Source: Hofstenia miamia
Lineage: Eukaryota; Xenacoelomorpha; Acoela; Hofsteniidae
Direction of reading: 5' to 3'
NCBI GenBank assembly: GCA_900660155.1
Contig: CABFPE010000280.1
Coordinates: 565,104 to 629,103 of the forward strand
Length of the DNA: 64,000 nucleotides
Shown here: piece by piece, positions 23,213 through 34,900 of the stretch
Layout: each line of letters opens with the position of its first letter
Position numbering within the stretch: the stretch's first letter is position 1
Position numbers and translations under genes: made by a program
The notes under the pieces: model-generated
Seen by the model: the letters and a program-made list of their open reading frames with translations, nothing else
What the model was told of the DNA's origin: nothing
Databases searched by the model: none

Positions 23213-23258
23213 ATATATCTGACGATGATCAATAAAAGATCGAAACGCGTCAAATAGT
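23213..23258 (+). ncRNA. Hammerhead-ribozyme-like motif of the Penelope-like element
   Basis: CTGACGA at 23219-23225 is followed by a short hairpin in which GATC (23227-23230) pairs with GATC (23238-23241) across an A-rich loop. Next comes GAAAC, then a cleavage-type GTC ending at 23251. This is the core order of the minimal hammerhead ribozymes found in Penelope-like elements: CUGANGA, stem II, GAAA, short stem III, then GUC. Stem I is weak: ATATAT before and AAATAG after pair with a mismatch. Self-cleavage is inferred, not shown. Confidence 0.55.
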
Positions 23259-23267
23259 GAATTCAAT

Positions 23268-23302
23268 TCAATATATATATATATATATATATATATCTAT
23301 AT
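23268..23302. repeat. (TA)n microsatellite at gap edge
   Basis: TA repeats run into the assembly gap. Confidence 0.95.
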
Positions 23303-24302
23303 NNNNNNNNNNNNNNNNNNNNNNNNNNNNNNNNNNNNNNNNNNNNNNNNNNNNNNNNNNNNNNNNNNNNNNNNNNNNNNNNNNNNNNNNNNNNNNNNNN
23401 NNNNNNNNNNNNNNNNNNNNNNNNNNNNNNNNNNNNNNNNNNNNNNNNNNNNNNNNNNNNNNNNNNNNNNNNNNNNNNNNNNNNNNNNNNNNNNNNNNNN
23501 NNNNNNNNNNNNNNNNNNNNNNNNNNNNNNNNNNNNNNNNNNNNNNNNNNNNNNNNNNNNNNNNNNNNNNNNNNNNNNNNNNNNNNNNNNNNNNNNNNNN
23601 NNNNNNNNNNNNNNNNNNNNNNNNNNNNNNNNNNNNNNNNNNNNNNNNNNNNNNNNNNNNNNNNNNNNNNNNNNNNNNNNNNNNNNNNNNNNNNNNNNNN
23701 NNNNNNNNNNNNNNNNNNNNNNNNNNNNNNNNNNNNNNNNNNNNNNNNNNNNNNNNNNNNNNNNNNNNNNNNNNNNNNNNNNNNNNNNNNNNNNNNNNNN
23801 NNNNNNNNNNNNNNNNNNNNNNNNNNNNNNNNNNNNNNNNNNNNNNNNNNNNNNNNNNNNNNNNNNNNNNNNNNNNNNNNNNNNNNNNNNNNNNNNNNNN
23901 NNNNNNNNNNNNNNNNNNNNNNNNNNNNNNNNNNNNNNNNNNNNNNNNNNNNNNNNNNNNNNNNNNNNNNNNNNNNNNNNNNNNNNNNNNNNNNNNNNNN
24001 NNNNNNNNNNNNNNNNNNNNNNNNNNNNNNNNNNNNNNNNNNNNNNNNNNNNNNNNNNNNNNNNNNNNNNNNNNNNNNNNNNNNNNNNNNNNNNNNNNNN
24101 NNNNNNNNNNNNNNNNNNNNNNNNNNNNNNNNNNNNNNNNNNNNNNNNNNNNNNNNNNNNNNNNNNNNNNNNNNNNNNNNNNNNNNNNNNNNNNNNNNNN
24201 NNNNNNNNNNNNNNNNNNNNNNNNNNNNNNNNNNNNNNNNNNNNNNNNNNNNNNNNNNNNNNNNNNNNNNNNNNNNNNNNNNNNNNNNNNNNNNNNNNNN
24301 NN
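23303..24302. other. Assembly gap of 1000 N
   Basis: Exactly 1000 undetermined bases, a round number typical of a placeholder gap. The sequences on either side need not be neighbours at this distance. Confidence 0.98.
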
Positions 24303-24564
24303 GATAAAAAATTCCAAGTACGACAGAGAGGCAGAAATTTCTAAAATATATTAAATAGTCTCAAATTCGGCTAAATAAGCGAAACGAGCAATCTAACCCG
24401 CTTAAATTTTATTTTATAGTAAAGTACTTGTTTTCTGCAGCTTCCCTCCTTCTAGAAACTTTAGACTTGTCTTGTCTTTTATTATCACTGAAACTAGCAC
24501 ACTAAAACAAACTATTAGCGTACAAAGTGGAAGTTGCAAATTCCTGCAGCAGAAGTGAGAAATT

Positions 24565-25106
24565 AGATACCGTATTTACCCGTGTATAAGCCGCACCTTT
24601 TTCCATGAAAAATTGCTCCCAAAGCGGGGGTGCGGCTTATCTATAGAATCATCTCGCGAAGACACCTAATTTGTACATATATTGTAAAATAAAGTACGAG
24701 ATCTTGCTGTAATATACATTAAAGTAAAGTAATATCCTTGTTTAAAAGACAAACAATTAATTAATTAAAAATATCACAATATTGAAGTATTAGAATGTAT
24801 TGTTAGCTTAGAAATAATATGCATGCAAATATCAAGAGCAATTTAGATCAGCATCCTTTACAAGATCTATATAGGTTTATAGGTTTACTTAATCTATTAA
24901 GATAGGATATAAATCGCGGAAATGCAGGTTTCTTTTCTTCAAAGTTGTAAAAAATATCTGAATAATTTAAATAAATATGTTTTGTTGATTCAGTGCTTGT
25001 GAATTTTTATATTGCTCAAAAAACTTTTTTTCTTAAAAATCTTCTCCCAAACTCGGGGTGCGGCTTATCTACGGATGCGGCTTATACACGGGTAAATACG
25101 GTATCT
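24565..25106. mobile_element. Non-autonomous DNA element with 31-bp perfect TIRs
   Basis: The left end AGATACCGTATTTACCCGTG plus TATAAGCCGCA is repeated inverted without mismatch at the right end (31 of 31). Just inside each end lies a direct copy of GGGTGCGGCTTATCTA (near 24628 and 25057), so GTGCGGCTTAT units recur four times. The ends resemble TACCGTATTT...TATAAG-type repeats that are widespread in animal genomes, though I cannot name the superfamily with confidence. There is no coding capacity in the 542 bp, and no unambiguous target duplication was seen. Confidence 0.75.
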
Positions 25107-25360
25107 CATATAATGCATCGTACATAACTAGATGAACAAGAAATTCTGGAGATAACATGTTTGAGCATGCCCAGAAGATTGGTCTTGAAATGTCTCTTTT
25201 CTGCCATTTGAAGTCTTTTGAAAATGCACGCACATTTAAAAATCCGTCGTTGTTGAGAAATAACTGAAATGTATATGCATTGTTGTGCCATTTCACGTGA
25301 AAGCAGAACGCATCCTATTAGTCAAAAAAGTGAGAGGATAACCATCCCCGTCCCACTACA
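25107..25360 (-). other. Unassigned open frame
   Basis: On the minus strand 25296-25069 is open and reads KWHNNAYTFQLFLNNDGFLN and further. It matches no family I recognise, and its end runs into the neighbouring TIR element. It may be chance. Confidence 0.2.
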
Positions 25361-25449
25361 CGGATTTTAAAATTTAAATTTGCAAATATCGAGTAAGTAG
25401 TTAATATATTTTAATATATAATAATCAATTAGATCTACTTCACAAGAAA

Positions 25450-26430
25450 AATTATAATAATAATAATAATCAATGACATTATTTAGCCGCTGAAGGCATA
25501 CACAACAAAAAAATAAAAACAAGTCAAGTTTTACGGCAGCGAGGACAGTCGCAGGAGATGAAATAGGAGCAAATGGAAAAGTAGGCGAAGTTGGAGAAGG
25601 GCTCAGCAAAGAGGAAAGCCATCAAAGATTTCTTGAAGCTCGGTGGCGGGGAAAAGAAATCAATCGCTGTTGGAGGGTTGACAGTCAAGATGTAATTAGC
25701 AGCAGTACAAGCACGATTCAAAAACGAGTGAAGGGTGCGATGTTTCTTCGTACGACGAATGGAGAAGGTGACAACATCATCAGAGTGAGTGCAGCAGAAA
25801 TTAGAGAACTTAATGAAATCAAAAGGATCAAGATCCAATTTGCGAGTCAGTAGTCGATTGAACAGAAGGAGATCACAGGCATGGAAATAGAGTGACAGCG
25901 GGAGAGTGGAGAATTTCAGCAGAGCGTCTTTATAGGCCAAAGAGGAAATACATTTGAAAGCGCGTTTCTGGAAACGTTCCATGGAGTGGAACAAAGCACG
26001 AGAAGGCCACCAACAAGGAGACGCGTAGAGAAGAATGGCGCGAGGAATGGACTTGAACAAAGAGTTTCACAGAGGACGAGGTATTAAAAGGAACATTACG
26101 GAAAAGGGCAAATAGCGAGGAATTAGCTTTGCGGAGACGCAAAGACACATGTCCAGTCCAATTTAAGTTTGCAGCAAGTTGAACTCCAAGATGAGTGTGA
26201 TGAAGCGCAAAGTTCACAAGTAGAGGTAAACCAGAAGGGGGAGCCACAGAAAAGGAAATACCACATGTCTTGGTAGTGCTCAAGATCAGAAGAAATGTTA
26301 GAAGCAAAAGACCAACCAAAATCAAAAATCGCAATGTCATCAACATACAACATGCAAGACGAGTTGAGAACAGAATGAGGGAGGTCGTTCATGGCAACGA
26401 GGATTACATTTCCAATCTATCGAAAAATGA
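25450..26430 (-). mobile_element. 5'-truncated LINE with (ATT)n tail
   Basis: The minus strand holds NDLPHSVLNSSCMLYVDDIA, a reverse-transcriptase active-site block with YVDD. It is followed in other frames by HLGVQLAANLNWTGHVSLRL, the strand-and-helix region after the active site, and by SIPRAILLYASPCWWPSRAL with a thumb-like continuation to 25524. The element ends near 25455 in TGATTATTATTATTAT, a simple tail typical of several LINE clades. Two frame changes break the ORF. GC content is higher than its surroundings, so it may be a relatively recent insertion. Confidence 0.75.
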
Positions 26431-28870
26431 TGGGGTTTCCAATTGTGCATTAAAGTTAATTGGAAAATTTTAAAATATTGGAAGTTTTTCCTATCAAGGC
26501 GCTTTCAATTTTCAGGCAGTAATATGGAGTTCGCACACTCTAAATTCTACATTTCAGCCAGTTCCATATAAAAGTTACGTAAATATACCCATTGATGAAA
26601 TTTCTTTCGCATCACTTTAAATAGATATAACTATATAATACACAATAAGCTTTCTTACTGTAATCACGCGAATAACCCTTTTCAACATACTACAATGTTT
26701 TTTTGCAGATTATATGCACATTTCCTAGCTTCCAAAACTACATGAGACACCAGGGAACGGACCATTTCAGACACACATTTCTTCTAGCTAATAGAAATTG
26801 AAATTTGCAGTCCTCTAAATATTTAGTAGTTCATGGCTACATAGAGCAGTGCCGAAAACACGAATTTCGCCGAAAAACACTTTTTGCCGAATTTGGCGTC
26901 AAAAGCTTGCTAATAATATACTTGATTTGTTAAAGAGAAAGATTTTTGGATACATCATACTGAATGACGCATAGGTGCAGGTGTACTTATGATGAAAATT
27001 ATCGATAAAAGGGCAAATTTAAACAACATTGTGGCAGACAAATATTTTTAAATCTCCGTGAATTTAATGAACATATGTGTCTATTGGGAATTGCGCAAAA
27101 TGAGAGAATTGGAAAAGACTAATGTCTAGATGCTGTAAAAATGATAAAGTCAAGTGGAAGTATCGATATATTTAATGATATCAAGCTGTTTCTACATTTT
27201 CTACATCTTACAGAAATGGGTGCATATCTATACATCTCTTCAAACCCTAATGCTCATGCACTGAGTATACAGTTTTTAGTTCAAACTTAGATCAATTGTG
27301 TAATGGAGAAAAGTTGGGAACATCTGGGTTAAAGACAATAACTAAATCAGAGACTGAATGCGCTAAGAGGGAATTTCAATTCCAATCACTGGCAATGGTT
27401 GATGCAGCCCTATTCAAATATGCATTAAGCTGACAGTGACATATACATGAAGTCAAGACAAGTGGTTGCAACCGCAAGAAAAAATACATTTAGACAAGAA
27501 AATAAATTGGACGCTATAAACATTTTGAAATATTAGAAGCTATATTCTGCAAAGAGGTGGCATTAGGAGCGCGTCGAATCCGATTGAGTTCCAATGGAAC
27601 ACAAATTTTCTTAGGCCTAATAAGATATAATAATAAAACTATAATTTGTGGGTCTTTGTAATTTCTAATATCTCAAGAACGTTTCAACTTGTTAGATTGT
27701 TAACCGAACAATTAAGTTCGATTAAAAGAACTAACTCGTATCACCGCGTATATAATGGTAAGAAGATAATTGTTAAATCTAAAAGTAAAATAAACCACAG
27801 CACAAATGACTTGAACAAAGAATACAAATTAGAGTTTTGGATTCATTGACATCTTATCGTGCATCCGATAATATTTCAGTTTGTCATGAACGAATAAAAA
27901 AGATTTATACCTCGATTTATTCTTAAAGAGGCGCCTATTCGATCAGACTTTTAGAAGAATTTCCATATAATAGAAAGAGTGGAATTGGATGATAATGTAC
28001 TAAAATTCTTGGTGTGATTATGTGCAAAGTTTGCAACATTCTGTTTAAACGTGACGCAAAATCAACTAGTTCATCTACCATTAAGAGCATCATCGTTTAC
28101 TGTAAAGCCCCATTATATATTGAATATTCGATGATTTTAGAAATTCTGGTTGAAATGGGATTGAAATCTGGTAAAAATTTATATTTCGAGTTCGGGCTTG
28201 ATTCTAAAGCAAATTATAAATAAATTTTTATTTTATTATTTAAAATTTCTACATTTAATATTTTTTGAAAATTCGGGAAATTATCTTAATATTATGTTGC
28301 ATACATATCGATTATTTACATAGCCTATATAATAAGCGAATAGGATCATAGAATTTTTTAAATATTAAAACAAAATAGCTAGTAGAAAAATGAATTATTA
28401 TAATATAATGAGTCTACTCATAAGTTTTAAATCATTAAAATAATGTATCACACTGAATTAAATAAATGAATACATTCAATTCCAAGGTATTAAAAACTGC
28501 TTTTCTGACATATCTATAGTCAACACAGGAAATGCAACCCCGACACCTCGCCGCCTGTTATTATTGCATATTTGTATAAACTTCGAGACCCATCCAATAT
28601 TTCACCAAAACCGCGAATCTCCGCGGAAGAATGATAGCCCTGCTAGATAGTATAATCATCATTATATGAATATTATAAGATATAGTAAACAAATTTTGAC
28701 AACTAATTTTTTTTGATATTTCATATTGCACTCAAATAGATAACACCAATAGCTTAAAGATTACATATCCAAGATTTTCAATGAATATTACATCTATGTA
28801 TTATAGATCGTTCGTTTATTAGTAATGGTTTTAGAACCTATTATCATATTAATTGAAACTAAAAAATGCT
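26431..28870. other. Region presumed intronic to GluRS, no further exon found
   Basis: I scanned the minus strand for the continuation of the GluRS catalytic domain and found none. Frames at 27646-27849 (+) and 28014-28223 (+, MIMCKVCNILFKRDAKSTSS) are open; the second has a C-x-x-C start reminiscent of a BED finger but lacks the histidines. No firm assignment. Confidence 0.4.
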
Positions 28871-28875
28871 GCAAC

Positions 28876-30387
28876 CTTTTCGAAGTGCGCATTTTCTTTC
28901 GCGGGGTTTGTATCATCGAAGCGCATGATTAGTTTCCCGTCAAACGTTTGCTGATAGTATTGATTAAGTAGAGCTGCTTTGGCATGACCAACATGCAAAT
29001 ATCCGCTTGCTTCAGGAGGGAATCTAACAACAACATTACCCTTTTCAGCCCCAGGCAGCTCAACAAACTTGCCTTGGTCTTTCATCTTAAAATAAATTAT
29101 TGTTACAAATGTAGTATTTGTTTACAATTTCATCAGAGTGACGAAACATTGCGCAACATTTCCGCAGCATGTATTCAATAAAAATAAATTCTAGAAAATA
29201 TAGACATGGCTCACTTTTTGGTAACACTTGCATTTATTTTCTAAACCCATGTGAGAAAATTACTCCGTATAATGAAATATAAAATTATATTTTAAATAGT
29301 ATTCACGAATTTACCTTTTGCGGAGACGAAGACGATTGACATTTGGGTTCAACAATTAAGTTGAAACTCATTATCTGTGTACACCATCTTTCAAGATGCT
29401 TCAAATTGACACTGTTGGCAATAGCATTGACAAAATGCTGATTACCTAAACACAATAACAAAAATATTTTAAAAAAGTCGTTTTAGGAGGACTTGTAGAT
29501 AAGTAGGCGTATTCACAATCCATTAATACTAGCGACCAACAAATGACAAGAATATTATATTTTAAATAATGGTTGGCAATAAAATTAAAGCACACTTGTT
29601 TTAGCTATACTTTAACTATCTGAAAAGTGGAAGAAAGTGAATGCTTGATATGTGAAGAATGTATGGCTTTCTATTCTACATCTATAAGAAAACGACAAGA
29701 TCGAGCCATTCATCAGCCATTCAGGGCTGACATAGCCACTTCTCTGCGCGACACAATGTAACAGTTCGACAATAATGATAAAAACCGCCGAAAATGCCCA
29801 AAATTATGCTTTATCAGGTAAACTTCAATGAGATAACAAGCCTTACATTTTGGGGCTTTTATACAAAGCTCAGCTGCAAACAAACGAATATGAAGCGTAA
29901 TGGGATACATAGAAACTAGGGCTCGTAGGTTAACAGAAGGAAGTATGAAGCGAAAACCATGTTATTACACTAATGCAAAAAGAAAAAAACAATCGGAAGT
30001 AAATTTTATTCACCAAAAAAAACATGGCAGATTTCCTCAAACCAAGTGTATCGGTAACGCTATGTTAGCACTACAACCTGATATTGAAATTTTTTCCCCG
30101 TTTGTGTAAATGATATATGAATATTTCACAATGCCTTACCTTTAATAGTGCAAAATAAAACAATATCCGCGATTGTAAGATGATTACCCACTAAATAAGT
30201 GAGCGATGAAACTGCATCATTGATTTCTTCCAAAGGAAACAGTTTTTGAGACAGTCGTTTTGCAATAAATAACCAATTTTCAACTTCTACTTTGCTAAGC
30301 TTATCGGAACCATACAAATCCAAATGACAAAAGCATCGAGAAATATAGCGTACAAGGCTGTTCACACAATGAAAGGGACATACCAGT
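28876..30387 (-). CDS. Glutamyl-tRNA synthetase, N-terminal exons (partial)
   Basis: Three exons are readable on the minus strand: 30387-30140, 29445-29315 and 29085-28876. Reading phase is kept across both introns. The first exon encodes [10 protein letters not shown] to [16 protein letters not shown], the GST-like N-terminal domain that in animal EPRS docks the enzyme in the multi-synthetase complex. The second completes that domain. The third starts the class I catalytic domain with [32 protein letters not shown] (HVGH is the HIGH signature) and [13 protein letters not shown]. The exon upstream of 30387, with the start codon, was not identified. After 28876 the apparent donor is a weak GTTGCA, and the rest of the catalytic domain is absent before the gap at 24302. 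The C-terminal end of a GluRS lies 30 kb away at 59864-61015. The two may be one gene broken by contig misorder, or this may be a second, partial copy. Confidence 0.85.
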
Positions 30388-30418
30388 CTAAACCCACGAA
30401 ATTTAAAATACAGTTAAA

Positions 30419-30420
<2 letters not shown>

Positions 30421-30462
<42 letters not shown>
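30421..30462. repeat. (TA)n microsatellite
   Basis: Pure TA run. Confidence 0.95.
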
Positions 30463-30464
<2 letters not shown>

Positions 30465-31184
30465 TATTTGTTATAAGTTTTCCTGTTTGGCAAAGTTAAT
30501 ACATTCAATTCGTAATTTATGCTTAAACAATTAGACAATATACATTTTGTAGTTAACGATATTTGATCCGAGAGCCTCAGAATTGAATTTTCTTTATAAA
30601 GAATTGCATATGTGAAGCAAAAAAGTCTTTTTTAGGATAAAGTATACTAAAAATTAATAAATTTTGACAAAAACTCATTGTACATCGAAGGATATAGATA
30701 TATTTTTTTCAATCAAATTATATATATATATATATATACACTCTAGGCTAATGACTGTTTTGAAAAAAATTTCTTCATATATGATTAGGCTTTACATATA
30801 AAAGGGAAAATATTAGTTTTTGAAGTATATTTCAAAAAAATTTTATGTACCCAAGCAATTTTAGGCATTCAAGACTCGAGGAGTTTTATGAAATTTATAT
30901 AGATTTGATATAAACAAAAGGACATGTAAGAAGTAGTAAAAATTACGAAATTCCATGCCATCACATTCCTCTTCAGTTTCTCTAACAATTTCCATTTGAC
31001 AATAGCCAAGACATCGATTTTAAGTATTTGCTTGAAATGAATTATAGGAGGATTCAAACTAGAATATGATGTTACAATTATAATTTATCTGTTTTACTGC
31101 AGGACTAGCACATGAGATATCGGACACAATGATTCTTATAGCTCCGTAACAAAGAGTTCAAATAATCAAGCAATATTCACCAGA

Positions 31185-31551
31185 GATGGAAGACGTACAC
31201 TCAATTGGCGACTATGACCGGTCCAGTTCCAGTCACTCCTGACCGGTGAACAGTGTTGACCTGTTCGGTACCCAAGTTACCCTCATGTGGGTACGGGCTT
31301 TGACCATGCTTCACATGATAAAGTACCGATTTTGACCGCTTTACCTGTTTTTACCATGTTTATAAGTTCAACTTTCTTTTTGATTAGTTGTGAATGCATT
31401 TGTACAGTTGAAATAACGTGCACTGAAAGCATATCCGTTTTCGGATTAACCCCAAGTATCGCATTATTCATTTAAAGACACGAACCAAAAAATTGAGACA
31501 AGTCAACCCAATGATTTCAAAGTTGCAAATTTTAATAAAGTGTTTTGTTTA

Positions 31552-31560
<9 letters not shown>
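31185..31560. repeat. Dispersed repeat pair, copy 1
   Basis: Aligns with 34695-35060. Both start CAGAGATG, share ACTCAATTGGCGAC, TTTGACCGCTTTACCTG and CGGATTAACCC, and end TTAATAAAGT followed by TTTTGTTT. Identity is roughly three-quarters by eye. No open frame is shared. It is probably a short non-autonomous element, but no target duplication was resolved. Confidence 0.7.

Positions 31561-31603
<43 letters not shown>
31552..31603. repeat. (TA)n microsatellite
   Basis: Long TA run with one TTATA interruption. Confidence 0.95.
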
Positions 31604-31606
<3 letters not shown>

Positions 31607-31934
31607 TAATACACACAATTAATTATTAATGGAACTTATTGAATAGACCATTTTAACAGTCAATTAATCGGCAATGATTTCTAAACGTGTTTGAATGGCT
31701 CATTATAAATTTGAAATATTAAAATTTTACATAGCCTACTCGATGACACCGAAAAGATATATTACGAATAGTGAATTCACAATAATTTATAAAGAAAGTA
31801 ACGCTATGCTAAGCAAAATTATGCTAATTTTGGTAGCTTTGCAAAGTAATTTCTGTAGGAGGAATGTTAATTATATATACGTTTCTAAGCATTAGACATT
31901 CAGTGCATTTAATTCTCTCATTATTAATTACTCT

Positions 31935-31947
31935 CTTAAATTGCAGT
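31935..31947 (+). promoter_or_regulatory. Possible 3' splice acceptor before the acidic-protein gene
   Basis: CTTAAATTGCAG-type acceptor ends at 31947, 52 nt upstream of the ATG at 32000. It suggests a 5'-UTR intron or a trans-splice site. Confidence 0.35.
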
Positions 31948-31999
31948 TAAATTAAAGCGAAGCCACGACACAGTTTTAGAATAAACTTTACTTCGAAAA

Positions 32000-34900
32000 A
32001 TGGATTCTGAAGACAGCAACAACCATCCCGAGATTGATCCAATTATAGAGGTTGGTCACTTATTTATAATATCCAGTCATCACTAAATTGTAGGTACTGA
32101 TAGCTTACACTCATACTTTAAGTTTTACATAAGCTTCCATTTCTTACCAGTTATGTCTTTGAAAACAAATTTTATCCAAATTCAGAAAGGATTAATTATT
32201 ACTATGAAAAAAAATTACATGAATGTCAAAGCAGAAATTACCTTCCTATCAGGGTCATGGAAATGGAATTATTAACCCCGAGCTCATGCAGGCCTAAAAG
32301 GTTAGATAGCATCTAACTCAGAAAGATCAATTTGATCAAGTTATTAGAATTTTTCAAGCAAAAAAGCCAAAAAACACTTATTTTTGTTACAAAAGTAATA
32401 TTTTTCATTTAGTACTCAAATTATATATTTTGTAGTCTATATATATGTACATGTATCTTATAAATGTTGATTGATAATACTGTAGCGGAAATGTTTCCAA
32501 ATGCCATGATTGCTATAGCGGGGTCATGTGGATGTGTTGTCCATAATTAAGCTAGGATGAATTTTGAGGATTGTTTTTTACGTTGACAAAAGTTAGTGTT
32601 AATTAGAAAATTGTTTGTGGGGAATTTGAGTCTGGGAAGACCAAGTTCAAATTGTTGCATCCGTACTTGTCATTTGATTGACATTTCTGCTCAAATTCAT
32701 TTTAAATTCGATTCTATCAAGTTTTTGGTTCCGATTATTCTAATGTATTGAATTAAGAAACAAAAAATCGACTTTGTTGTACTCCTTCCTTTTGATGGAA
32801 CGTGTTTAAGAATGCTTCTGCCTTAAATTATTTAAAGGAAAAATTCCCAAAGCAATTAATAAATTGTCGATGTTCTATTTTTAAGTCAATAATTAGTTTT
32901 ACTACTCAAAGAAAATTACTAACTTTTAACTTCAATATTAGCTTGCTTCACATAGTGTGTTTCCCACTAAGAAAGGATGTGCACATGTTTTTTAGAAATA
33001 CACACCAAATCCACACTGTTTAACACTGGTAATTATCAAAACCTAGTGCGATCATCAATTTTATAGCACTGTGTACATAGGTTATGCTGACTGAACCATA
33101 ATACACAAAAGTGGAGCAAAGAATTATAATTAACTATGGCTTACTTATTACAATATATGCAACATGTTAGAAAAACTTTTGCAATGATTATGATTTTAAA
33201 TATGAAGTTAATTATTGTTCAGGATATTTGATTGGACTGGTAATTACACCATATTCAATAATAATGGACCTAGACAAAAATTGGCGCACAGACCCTATAC
33301 TGTTCATGATTTAGATTATAAATTGGTATTTTAGCTAATTACTTTGTTAGATAGAAGATCATTTTATGATGTCAGTGTTTGTTACAAAGATGCTTTTGTT
33401 GTGTTAACTTCCCTGCAACTACCCTTCTATATATTAAGAACTAATGGTCTTGTGTTAGTTTTACATGTAAAAAAACATCATTGTTCATTTCTAGTTTCCA
33501 AGAATTTTATTGTAAATTTATAAATTTCCATGAATTTAAAAAAAAACTTGTCTATTTCAATCATATACATGTAAATATCAATTTTAAAAACAAGTAAATT
33601 TGAAGCGCAAATAGTTAATGTGACTTTGTACAAATATTTTTGGTAAATTATCGACATTAAATCCAGTCTGAAAGTATCTTTATGTGTACAAATCTGGTTA
33701 TATTTTGCTCAAACTGTTCTGAATTATTCTTGTATGCAAAAAGCAAAATGAATAAGTGTGTCAGTTGAAATCAACAAAATGAAACCTTCTCCGAAACCTG
33801 CTTGTGGCTGAGCAGGTATTGGCAAATGATTAATTCTGCTTGCTACCTATCGTCAAGTAATAAACTGCAAATCTGGATAGATGCAGGTTTAGTTAAGTTG
33901 GTTCAAAAACCCAACCTGCACCTTAGAGTTTTGAAAAACCTTTTTATCAATTTACAATGCCCCTTGAAATACTTTTTGTTGTTTTTGAAAATTGAAAAGA
34001 TTATTATTTAAACAGAATTTTAAATATGTATTTTTTCAATTGCTTGTTATCTAATATTTTATTGGAATTACATGTTGATATTTAGTGATCAAAACGGTGC
34101 TATTTTTTGAAATTGATATCTTTTATGGGGAACCGTAGGCGGTATGTCGGTTGAAAATATGTCGACCCTAAGAGTGATCTATGTATAAGACCATCCAACC
34201 GAACATTCGTCTCTCATGTTTGTCCATTAATATTTGGCTAGATGACGTGCATTTAAAGATTGCTTTGATTTTCTTTGTATTTTTAAAACTCTTTCGTCTA
34301 TATGTGTAATAGATTTCCTGCAAAGAGCAATGGACTGATAGCCAACTTAGCCGAAGATTAAGGTACAAAGTTGACTGAATGTTCTGCTGAATGGCCTTGT
34401 ACATTTACATAGATCGCTCTTGTTTGTCCCTAACCAACTTAGCAGGCTCCAGTAATTGAAACAACTTGCTGTAATACACATGTCGTGATAAAGGCTTATG
34501 CATAGTTCTGAAGCGCATATCATTCATTAAAGTACAAGTGTTAATGTGTATCTCAAAATAAATTAAATATATTTAATAAATGTCGAAATTCATCTTTTAG
34601 GATGGTGTTAATTATTTTTAGGCATATTTGAAGAAAACACGTAGTCAGGAAGAAGACAACTCAAAAGAAGAAGAAGAGGTATGCCATATTTAACTCAGAG
34701 ATGAAAGCGGTATACTCAATTGGCGACCATGACCTCTCTAGTTACCAGTCCAGTACCCAAGTTACTCTCATGTGCATCCCGGCTTTGACCGCTTTACCTG
34801 GTTTCACCGTATTTATAGGTTCAATTCACTTTTTGACCGGTTTTGACCGAAATTGCTGATACAGTCCGTTTTTTGCATTACATAATTTATTTGTATAATT

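Noticed and set aside
23257-24354. Very long open frames on both strands
   Set aside because: They consist almost wholly of the 1000-N gap and TA repeats and hold no real coding sequence.
26846-28641. Possible hAT element: CAGTGCCGAAAACACG near 26846 and inverted CAGGGCTATCATTC near 28641, with a CxxC peptide between
   Set aside because: The ends match only over a few bases, the candidate 8-bp flanks agree at 4 of 8, and the zinc-finger-like peptide lacks histidines.
30869-31057. Minus-strand frame upstream of the GluRS N-terminal exons as the first coding exon
   Set aside because: The peptide does not resemble the start of EPRS and no donor in the required phase was found.
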